From contig VAXS01000102.1 in assembly GCA_005883255.1 (NCBI GenBank), positions 1 through 5,272 on the forward strand: a stretch of 5,272 nt of DNA. Direction: 5' to 3'. The stretch is from Actinomycetota bacterium (GTDB lineage: Bacteria; Actinomycetota; Thermoleophilia; Solirubrobacterales; Solirubrobacteraceae). Below, piece by piece: positions 1 through 4,460 of the stretch. Position 1 is the first letter of the stretch; every line of letters starts with the position of its first letter. Position numbers and translations under genes: made by a program. The notes beneath the pieces were generated by a model, which saw nothing but the letters and a program-made list of their open reading frames with translations, ran no database searches and was not told the origin of the DNA.

Positions 1-864
1 GGGGACCTCGACCGGAGTCCGCGACATCCCCGCCGCGTAGTCCAGCACCAGCTTCTCGGTGTCGGAGAAGCGATCGCTGGCGCGGTAATCGAGCAGGTCG
101 CGCAGCTCGTCGTCCGTGATGCCCTCCGCTCGCGCCAGCGCCGACCCGAAGTCCAGGCACCACTCGCAGCCCACCAGCTGGGAAGCCTTGAGCTCGCCCA
201 GCGCCTTGAGCCGGAACGGCACCCGGTTCGCCTTGTCGGTCGCCTGCTCGAACGCGCCGTAGCCCATGAGCAGCAGGGGATGGTGGGCGAGCACGCGGAT
301 GGGCTCCACCGTGCTCCCGACCAGCTTCCGCGTGGCCCGGAACGAGTAGCGGACGATCGGGTTCCAGCTGCGTCGCACTCCCGGGACCCGTGCGCCGCCG
401 TCGGCGGGCGCCGCCGCCGACCGCGAGACGCCCATCCGGGAGCGCAGGAGGCCCAGGATCGCGACCGGCCCGGCGACCGTGGAGAGCAGCGTCACGACGT
501 TGGCCACCTGGTCGGCGGTGCCGGAGGGCTCGCCCACGTCGGTGAGGTGCCAGATCGTGTGCGGGACGGCGTACAGGAGCCAGGCGACCGAGGCCGCGAC
601 CACCAGCGGCCGGCGCATCCAGGCGGCGGCCAGCAACATGAGCGCGCCGGTGGCGACGAACAGCGCGCCGAAGTCGATCACCAGGTGCTGGTCATACGGG
701 CCGATCTGGGCGATCCAGCCCTGCCCGGTGGGGAACTGGTCGTAGAAGTTGCGGGATGCCACCAGCGCCCACAGTCCGATGGCGGCCTGGGGCGTCCCCA
801 GGGCCACCAGCAGGACGCGGATGGCGGTGCGGTGTCGGGTGATCCCCTCGTCGACGGCGATCAT
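1..864 (-). CDS. Membrane protein fused to a carboxymuconolactone decarboxylase/AhpD-like domain (3' end beyond window)
   Basis: The frame is open from an ATG at 864 to the window edge, giving 288 visible codons and no stop. Residues 1-143 form a small membrane domain with about four hydrophobic helices (roughly 14-36, 60-82, 87-106, 119-140). The loop after helix 1 carries NFYDQFP, W50 and PYDQH, a pattern I recall from small actinobacterial membrane proteins of unknown function. A polar linker follows (about 144-165), then an AhpD-like domain with AHHPLLLMGYGAFE near 190-205 and a CEWC redox pair (C233, C236) followed by LDFGSALAR. CMD-family proteins are small helical enzymes acting as peroxidase/disulfide reductases or decarboxylases. 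The substrate cannot be read here. The start is set by AGGAGG at 877-872, 7 nt upstream, and by an ATGA overlap with the repressor gene. An internal ATG at 435 has no Shine-Dalgarno, so one fused protein is the best reading. A sequencing frameshift joining two genes remains possible. Confidence 0.8.
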   Translation of the reverse strand, partial: MIAVDEGITRHRTAIRVLLVALGTPQAAIGLWALVASRNFYDQFPTGQGWIAQIGPYDQHLVIDFGALFVATGALMLLAAAWMRRPLVVAASVAWLLYAVPHTIWHLTDVGEPSGTADQVANVVTLLSTVAGPVAILGLLRSRMGVSRSAAAPADGGARVPGVRRSWNPIVRYSFRATRKLVGSTVEPIRVLAHHPLLLMGYGAFEQATDKANRVPFRLKALGELKASQLVGCEWCLDFGSALARAEGITDDELRDLLDYRASDRFSDTEKLVLDYAAGMSRTPVEVP

Positions 865-1499
865 GGTGCGACCTCCTCTCGAGTCGTCTCCTCGGCGATT
901 CCCCAGCCGGCCAGCAGCCCCAGCGCGCCCTCCACCCAGGCCTCGACCAGCCGGTCCTCGTCGACGCCGGCCGGCCCCTGCCCGAACAGGGTGACCATCA
1001 CCGGGTGCAGGATCAGCGAGCCGAAGAGCGCCACCATTCGGGCGTCCGTGTCGCCCTCGGGCACGCCGTGGTGGGCGCAGCGCGCGCTCCACCAGCGCCG
1101 GGCGCGCTCCCAGCCGGCGTTGACGAGGCGCTCGCGGAACTCGTCGCGCAGCTCGGGGAAGCGGTCCCCCTCCTTCATCACGACGCGCACGAGCTGCTGC
1201 TGGGCGCCGATCTCCTGGAGGGTGAAGCGGGCGCTCAGCGTCAACTCCGTGCGCAGATCGGCGAAGGGCACGACTGCCAGCAGCGCGTCGCCCTGCTCGA
1301 AGGAGCGGGTGCGCTGCTCCATGGCCGCCTCCAGCACCGCCGCCTTGCTGGGGAAGTGCTTGTAGAGCGCGCCCGAGCGGGGCGAGAGGCCGGCGGCGGC
1401 CTCGATGTCGCCCACCGAAGTGCCCCGGTAGCCGTGCTCGGCGAACAGCCGCAGCGCGGCGGCCACGATGCGCTCGCGTGTCGAAAGCTCGCTCGCCAT
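861..1499 (-). CDS. TetR/AcrR-family transcriptional repressor
   Basis: This 212-aa protein has the usual TetR length and layout. Helix 1 (about 7-24) reads like RERIVAAALRLFAEHGY. A helix-turn-helix follows at about 27-46 (TSVGDIEAAAGLS, then GALYKHF), ending in the typical FPSKAAVL. The variable C-terminal part (about 60-212) would bind a ligand and dimerise; no ligand can be predicted. I place the start at the ATG at 1499. A TTG three codons upstream (1508) is also in frame but lies inside a palindrome, so it is less likely. The TGA stop overlaps the next gene's ATG in ATGA, which implies translational coupling. Two related palindromes immediately upstream are probably its own operators, so autorepression is expected, with release on binding a small hydrophobic or acyl-CoA-like molecule. 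That last point is a family-level guess. Confidence 0.92.
   Translation of the reverse strand: MASELSTRERIVAAALRLFAEHGYRGTSVGDIEAAAGLSPRSGALYKHFPSKAAVLEAAMEQRTRSFEQGDALLAVVPFADLRTELTLSARFTLQEIGAQQQLVRVVMKEGDRFPELRDEFRERLVNAGWERARRWWSARCAHHGVPEGDTDARMVALFGSLILHPVMVTLFGQGPAGVDEDRLVEAWVEGALGLLAGWGIAEETTREEVAP
872..877 (-). promoter_or_regulatory. Shine-Dalgarno of the membrane/CMD fusion gene
   Basis: On the minus strand AGGAGG lies inside the last codons of the TetR-type gene, 7 nt before the ATG at 864. It is a near-perfect ribosome binding site. With the ATGA overlap it fixes the fusion gene's start and suggests that the downstream gene is translated at least as well as the repressor. Confidence 0.75.
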
Positions 1500-1503
1500 C
1501 GCC

Positions 1504-1521
1504 GGCAATCGAACGATTGCC
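1504..1521. promoter_or_regulatory. Palindromic operator 1 (promoter-proximal)
   Basis: GGCAATCGAACGATTGCC is a perfect inverted repeat with 8-bp arms and a 2-bp centre, ending 4 bp before the repressor's ATG. Its core matches the second palindrome as GYAATCR-NN-YGATTRC. Size and symmetry fit a TetR-family dimer site. Its position over the probable transcription or translation start region fits autorepression. Binding by this repressor is inferred. Confidence 0.75.
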
Positions 1522-1525
1522 GAAT

Positions 1526-1541
1526 GTAATCACATGATTAC
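1526..1541. promoter_or_regulatory. Palindromic operator 2 (distal)
   Basis: GTAATCACATGATTAC is a perfect inverted repeat with 7-bp arms and a 2-bp centre. It overlaps the TAA stop of the upstream crotonase gene (1540-1538). Its centre lies 21 bp from that of operator 1, about two helical turns, so two dimers could sit on the same DNA face. A weak TAnnnT hexamer (TACATT, minus strand, 1528-1523) lies at the edge of this palindrome and in the gap, and could be the -10 element of the tetR transcript. No good -35 is visible. Confidence 0.72.
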
Positions 1542-2341
1542 CGCCCCTGCCAGCGCGGGGGCCGCTTCTCGCCGAAGGCGCGGACGCCCTCGCGGAAGTC
1601 CTCGGAGACGAAGCAGGCGCGACGCAGCTCCACCAGCTCGCGTTCGACGTCCTGCGGCAGCGCGCTCCGGGCGGTCAGCAGCTCCCGGATCACGCGCTTG
1701 TTCCCGGCCAGCGACAGCGGCGCGTTGGCGGCGATCTCGCGGGCCAGCTCCAGGGCGGCCTCCGAGAGCTCCTCCGGCCCGACCACCTCGTTCACCAGCC
1801 CCCACTCCAGCGCGCGCTCGACGGGCACGTTGCGTCCCACCAGGAACAGCTCGGCGGTTCGCGCGGCGCCCACCACGTCCAGGAACTTCTGGATCCCCGT
1901 GTGCGAGTAGACCAGCCCCAGCTTGGCCGGCGGCATCCCCACCCGAATCCCCGCGGCCGCGATGCGCAGGTCGCAGGCCAGCGCCACCTCCAGCCCCCCG
2001 CCGATCGCGTGGCCGGAGAGCGCGGCCACCACCGGGTACGGGTAGCGCTCCAGCGCCTCGATGGCGGCGGCGAACGGATGGGCCACCAGCTTCTCGGCCT
2101 CCTGGGCGAACGTCTCCTCGGGCATGTCGCCGATGTCGTAGCCGGCCGAGAACATCGTCCCGGCGCCGGTGAGGATCAGGCACCGGGCGTCCAGCTCGCC
2201 CAGGGCGCCCGTCAGGCCGTCGAGGATCGCGTGGTCGAGCGCGTTGCGCTTGGGCTGGTTGTCGATCGTCAGCCGGGCGACGTGCTCGGCCGGCTCGTCG
2301 AGCAGCAGCTTGCCGCCGGCCAGCTGCCGGACGCCGTCCAC
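1538..2341 (-). CDS. Enoyl-CoA hydratase/isomerase (crotonase) family protein, methylmalonyl-CoA decarboxylase-like
   Basis: This 267-aa cytosolic protein has full crotonase length. The oxyanion-hole segments are FSAGYDI (64-70) and AIGGGLE (112-118). E118 matches the first catalytic glutamate of enoyl-CoA hydratase. The second glutamate is absent: the aligned segment reads GMPPAKLGL (135-143), so ordinary hydration of enoyl-CoA is unlikely. Several stretches resemble E. coli methylmalonyl-CoA decarboxylase ScpB/YgfG as I remember it: FSAGxDI, the P-x-x-LG-x-x-Y run containing Y145 (equivalent to its active-site Tyr140), and the C-terminal RRA...SED..EG..AF.EKR. YgfG's His66 is replaced by Y68. 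A decarboxylase or isomerase acting on an acyl-CoA is therefore likelier than a hydratase. The start is GTG, 1 bp after the stop of the biotin carrier gene, so the two are coupled. Family assignment is secure; the reaction is inferred. Confidence 0.9.
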   Translation of the reverse strand: MDGVRQLAGGKLLLDEPAEHVARLTIDNQPKRNALDHAILDGLTGALGELDARCLILTGAGTMFSAGYDIGDMPEETFAQEAEKLVAHPFAAAIEALERYPYPVVAALSGHAIGGGLEVALACDLRIAAAGIRVGMPPAKLGLVYSHTGIQKFLDVVGAARTAELFLVGRNVPVERALEWGLVNEVVGPEELSEAALELAREIAANAPLSLAGNKRVIRELLTARSALPQDVERELVELRRACFVSEDFREGVRAFGEKRPPRWQGR

Positions 2342-2342
2342 G

Positions 2343-2555
2343 TCAGTCCAGGACGACGAGCGCGTCGCCCTCGTTCACCGCCTGCCCCTCCTCGATGAGG
2401 ATCTCCTTGACGGTCCCGTCGTCCTCGGCCTCCACCGGCATCTCCATCTTCATCGACTCGAGGATCACCACGGTGTCGCCCTCGGAGACGCTGTCGCCGA
2501 TCTCGACCTCGACCTTCCACACCGTGCCGGTGATGTGCGCCTCGACCTCGGGCAA
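2343..2555 (-). CDS. Biotin carboxyl carrier protein (stand-alone biotinyl domain)
   Basis: This 70-aa protein consists of a single biotinyl/lipoyl domain. The biotinylation motif ESMKME is at 33-38, with K36 as the modified lysine. The first half contains GDSVSEGDTVVIL and the second half the mirrored GTVKEILIEEGQAVNEGDALVVL, the two halves of the flattened barrel. Such small carriers shuttle carboxyl groups between a biotin carboxylase and a carboxyltransferase of an acyl-CoA carboxylase or decarboxylase. Neither partner is in the window. The start is TTG at 2555, chosen because GAGGAGG lies 5 nt upstream and the product begins like known small carriers. A longer GTG-initiated form from 2627 would add 24 residues unlike the family and overlap the divergent glycosyltransferase. 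The gene leads the minus-strand run and is followed 1 bp later by the crotonase gene, suggesting a shared pathway. Confidence 0.92.
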   Translation of the reverse strand: MPEVEAHITGTVWKVEVEIGDSVSEGDTVVILESMKMEMPVEAEDDGTVKEILIEEGQAVNEGDALVVLD

Positions 2556-2560
2556 GCGGA

Positions 2561-2567
2561 CCTCCTC
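2561..2567 (-). promoter_or_regulatory. Shine-Dalgarno fixing the TTG start of the biotin carrier gene
   Basis: GAGGAGG on the minus strand lies 5 nt before TTG at 2555. It is the strongest reason to prefer the 70-aa form over the longer GTG-initiated frame. Confidence 0.8.
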
Positions 2568-2585
2568 GAATCGCGGACGGCGGGC

Positions 2586-2591
2586 ACAATA
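2586..2591 (-). promoter_or_regulatory. Possible -10 element for the biotin carrier/crotonase transcript
   Basis: TATTGT on the minus strand fits the TAnnnT pattern of actinobacterial -10 boxes. Transcription would begin near 2579, leaving a leader of about 24 nt that contains the Shine-Dalgarno. No recognisable -35 is present at the usual spacing. The 49-bp gap (2556-2604) must also hold the control region of the divergent glycosyltransferase, for which I see no clear promoter or ribosome binding site. Confidence 0.35.
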
Positions 2592-2604
2592 GCCGCCCCC
2601 GCCG

Positions 2605-3297
2605 ATGGCCCACCCCCGTCCCGACACCGTCGCGATCGTCTCCGCCTACCGCGAGTCCGAGCGGCTCCCGGCCACGCTGCGTGGGGTGCGGGAGGCCTTC
2701 CCCGGGGCCCGGATCCTGGTGGCCGACGACGGCTCGCGCGACGCCACCGGGCACGTGGCGCTGCAGGAGGGCGCCGAGCTGGTGCGGGCTCCGCTCACCG
2801 TGGGGAAGGGCGGGGCGATGACGCTGGCCGCCGAGCGGGTCCTGGCGCTGGCCCTGGAGCCCGACGCGCCGGTGTTCGTGCTGTGCGATGGCGACCTGGG
2901 GGAGAGCGCCAGCCGGCTGCGGCCGCTGGCCGACGCGGTGCGCGCAGGCCGGCTCGACCTGGCCATCGCCCGGTTCCAGACGAAGGTGGGCGGCGGCTTC
3001 GGGTTCGCCGTCGGCTTCTCCCGCTGGGCCACGCGCCGGCTGGCCGGCCTGGAGCTGGAGGCGCCGATCTCCGGCCAGCGGGCGCTGCGCGGCGAGCTGC
3101 TCCCGGTCGTCGTCCCCTTCGCTCCCCGCTTCGGCATGGAGACCGCGATGAACGTCGACGCCGCCCGGGCCGGGTTCCGGGTGGGGGAGATCGAGCTCGA
3201 CCTCTCCCACCGGGCCACCGGCCGGACGCCGCGCGGGTTCGTGCACCGCGCGCGCCAGCTCCGCGACTTCGCCGCGGTGTACCTGTCCCGGCGCTAG
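2605..3297 (+). CDS. Family 2 (GT-A fold) glycosyltransferase
   Basis: This 230-aa protein has no signal peptide or membrane helix, so it is probably cytosolic or membrane-peripheral. The N-terminal nucleotide-sugar half has VAIVSAYRES (9-18), VADDGSRDAT (39-48) with the aspartates that contact the nucleotide, GKGGAM (67-72), and CDGDL (94-98) acting as the DxD-type metal motif. The acceptor half has SGQRA (156-160), FGMET (176-180) with E179 as a plausible general base, and a basic C-terminal SHRATGR segment (201-207). The order and spacing resemble polyprenyl-phosphate- or small-acceptor-type GT2 enzymes, but donor and acceptor cannot be read from the sequence. The ATG start has no Shine-Dalgarno and follows a short AT-containing stretch (2586-2591), so a leaderless or near-leaderless transcript is possible. 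It ends in two consecutive TAG codons and converges on the glycoside hydrolase gene. Confidence 0.88.
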   Translation: MAHPRPDTVAIVSAYRESERLPATLRGVREAFPGARILVADDGSRDATGHVALQEGAELVRAPLTVGKGGAMTLAAERVLALALEPDAPVFVLCDGDLGESASRLRPLADAVRAGRLDLAIARFQTKVGGGFGFAVGFSRWATRRLAGLELEAPISGQRALRGELLPVVVPFAPRFGMETAMNVDAARAGFRVGEIELDLSHRATGRTPRGFVHRARQLRDFAAVYLSRR

Positions 3298-3318
3298 TAG
3301 GACACCCGTGATGTCCTA
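3298..3318. terminator. Possible bidirectional terminator hairpin between convergent genes
   Basis: TAGGACA (3298-3304) and TGTCCTA (3312-3318) form a perfect 7-bp stem with a 7-base loop. The stem begins right after the glycosyltransferase stop and takes in the hydrolase stop codon (3318-3316). It would form in transcripts from either side. There is no U-tract, and the stem is short for this GC-rich genome, so it may only slow or partly end transcription. Confidence 0.4.
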
Positions 3319-4392
3319 GCGACCCTCGAGTCGCAGCGCCGCCGTCCGGAAGGCGGCCAGGGCCGGCTTGCTCACGATGGTCCCGTCCGGCTCCAGCCGG
3401 CGCAGGCCCGAGTAGTCGAAGGCGTTGGCCGACCCCAGCGGCGGCGAGAGCCAGTCGAACCAGAAGACCTGGGCGATCCGGTAGCGGACCCGCACCCGGG
3501 CCAGCGCCGGCAGCGCCTGGGCGATCCGCTGGGCCTGCCCGCGCTCGGTGGTGGTGAGGAAGCCGTCGCTCTCGCGGACCCGCCCGCGGCCCGACGACCA
3601 GGAGAGCTCGCCCACCAGGATCGGCTTGCGCGCGTCGTGGTAGCGCGCCATCGTGCCCCGGTTGAGCTGGACGATCCGGACCACGTTCGACACCAGCGAC
3701 GTGTACGGGTGCACCGCCGCCACGTCGAACCAGCGCCGGCCGCCGGCGCGGTAGATCTTCCCCAGGTCGACCCAGGAGAGGTTGGGCAGGCCGGCCAGGA
3801 CGACGAGCGCACCGGGGTCGGCGGCCTTGATCGCCCGGTGGGCGGCCCGCAGCAGCGTCACGTACGCGCGGGCGAAGGGCTGGATCGACCAGTAGCCGCG
3901 CAGGCTGGGCTCGTTCCAGACCTGCCACTCGCGGATGGTCAGCGGCCTCAGCTCGGGGTGCGCGCTCCAGAACGCGCCGCCCGGGCCGTAGCGCCGCACC
4001 AGCGCGGTGAGGATCGCGGCGTAGTCGCTCGGCCGCCGGGGTGGCGAGTAGGCGTCGCCGGCCCGCAGGCGCGCCCACCGCGGGGTGCCGACCACGGTGG
4101 GCATGACCCGCAGCCCCCGGGCGGCCGCGTCGCCCACCACCCGGTCCAGCAGCGAGAAGTCGGTGGCGGTCCGAGTGGGCTGCAGCTCGTTCCAGAAGGC
4201 CGGCACCCGCAGCGACTCCACCCCGTCGGCCGCCATCAGCCCCATCTCGGAGCTCAGGTCGACCGGGGGGGAGAACGCCGGCCCGCGCACGTTCATCCCC
4301 ACCCAGCCGGCGGGAACCCGGGCCACCGCGGCGGCCGGCGAGGCGCCGAGCGTCAGGGCGAGGACGGCAGCGAGTAGGAGGCGGCGCGACAT
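3316..4392 (-). CDS. Secreted glycoside hydrolase, clan GH-A-like (GH5/GH39-type fold)
   Basis: This 358-aa protein begins with a signal peptide: SRR, a hydrophobic run at 5-18, and cleavage after A22 (AAA) or A24 (AVA). No later membrane segment is seen, so it is probably exported. The rest reads as a TIM-barrel glycosidase. GVESLRVPAFWNELQPT (57-73) and GLRVMPTVVGTPRWA (93-107) are early strands. WQVWNEPS (156-163) holds the Asn-Glu pair with E161 as acid/base. FDVAAVHPYTS (222-232) carries the conserved His228. ILVGELSWSS (258-267) supplies E262 as the likely nucleophile. Both catalytic glutamates are present, so it should be active by a retaining mechanism. The polysaccharide target is unknown; exopolysaccharide trimming and plant-polymer breakdown are both possible. 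There is no Shine-Dalgarno, but a TAGACT box ends 7 nt before the ATG, pointing to a leaderless mRNA. Confidence 0.88.
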   Translation of the reverse strand: MSRRLLLAAVLALTLGASPAAAVARVPAGWVGMNVRGPAFSPPVDLSSEMGLMAADGVESLRVPAFWNELQPTRTATDFSLLDRVVGDAAARGLRVMPTVVGTPRWARLRAGDAYSPPRRPSDYAAILTALVRRYGPGGAFWSAHPELRPLTIREWQVWNEPSLRGYWSIQPFARAYVTLLRAAHRAIKAADPGALVVLAGLPNLSWVDLGKIYRAGGRRWFDVAAVHPYTSLVSNVVRIVQLNRGTMARYHDARKPILVGELSWSSGRGRVRESDGFLTTTERGQAQRIAQALPALARVRVRYRIAQVFWFDWLSPPLGSANAFDYSGLRRLEPDGTIVSKPALAAFRTAALRLEGR

Positions 4393-4398
4393 CGGGCG

Positions 4399-4404
4399 AG
4401 TCTA
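4399..4404 (-). promoter_or_regulatory. -10 element for a leaderless glycoside hydrolase transcript
   Basis: TAGACT on the minus strand matches TAnnnT, with six bases between it and the ATG at 4392. Transcription would start at or next to the A of the start codon. This agrees with the absence of any ribosome binding site. No -35 consensus is visible. Confidence 0.5.
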
Positions 4405-4415
4405 GGAGTGCCAAC

Positions 4416-4421
4416 TATCCT
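4416..4421 (+). promoter_or_regulatory. -10 element for the glpK transcript
   Basis: TATCCT matches TAnnnT and lies nine bases before an ATG at 4431. Initiation would fall near 4428-4431, at the start of a nine-codon mini-ORF. It is divergent from the hydrolase -10 box, with 11 bp between the two hexamers, so the two promoters share a very small control region. Confidence 0.45.
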
Positions 4422-4430
4422 GCCGGCCCG

Positions 4431-4460
4431 ATGTTGCGCCCCGCCGCCGGCCTCCCATGA
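4431..4460 (+). CDS. Nine-codon leader mini-ORF overlapping the glpK start
   Basis: ATG at 4431 opens a frame encoding MLRPAAGLP. It ends at TGA 4458-4460, which overlaps the glpK ATG (4457-4459) as ATGA. It lies just downstream of a TATCCT box, so it could be translated from a leaderless mRNA and pass ribosomes to glpK, which lacks its own Shine-Dalgarno. No peptide function is claimed. Chance occurrence is quite possible at this length. Confidence 0.35.
   Translation: MLRPAAGLP

Noticed and set aside
1..435. Separate CMD gene starting at the internal ATG at 435
   Set aside because: No Shine-Dalgarno upstream and no stop codon ending the membrane part in the same frame. A fused gene explains the sequence more simply, though a sequencing error cannot be excluded.
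280..1365. Long plus-strand open frame (361 codons) opposite the fusion and tetR genes
   Set aside because: Arg/Gly/Ala/Pro-rich low-complexity translation with no domain. It is antisense to two genes with clear family motifs, and long shadow frames are expected in GC-rich DNA.
1500..1508. TTG at 1508 as the start of the TetR-type gene
   Set aside because: It lies inside operator palindrome 1 and adds only three residues. The ATG at 1499 is a better start and leaves the operator outside the coding region.
2579..2597. GGCGG/CCGCC inverted repeat in the biotin carrier-glycosyltransferase spacer
   Set aside because: Only 5-bp all-GC arms with a 9-bp spacer, which is expected by chance at this base composition. 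It does not match the tetR operator pattern.
2556..2627. 24-codon N-terminal extension of the biotin carrier gene from GTG at 2627
   Set aside because: It overlaps the divergent glycosyltransferase start, encodes Gly/Arg-rich sequence unlike the family, and ignores the strong Shine-Dalgarno before TTG 2555.
2169..3311. Plus-strand open frame (380 codons) overlapping crotonase, biotin carrier and glycosyltransferase genes
   Set aside because: Shadow of three recognised genes, with compositionally biased translation and no domain.
2795..4414. Long minus-strand open frame (539 codons) across the glycosyltransferase and hydrolase genes
   Set aside because: It runs through the convergent junction and both real genes in a different frame, and its composition is Arg/Gly/Pro/Ala-rich with no motif.
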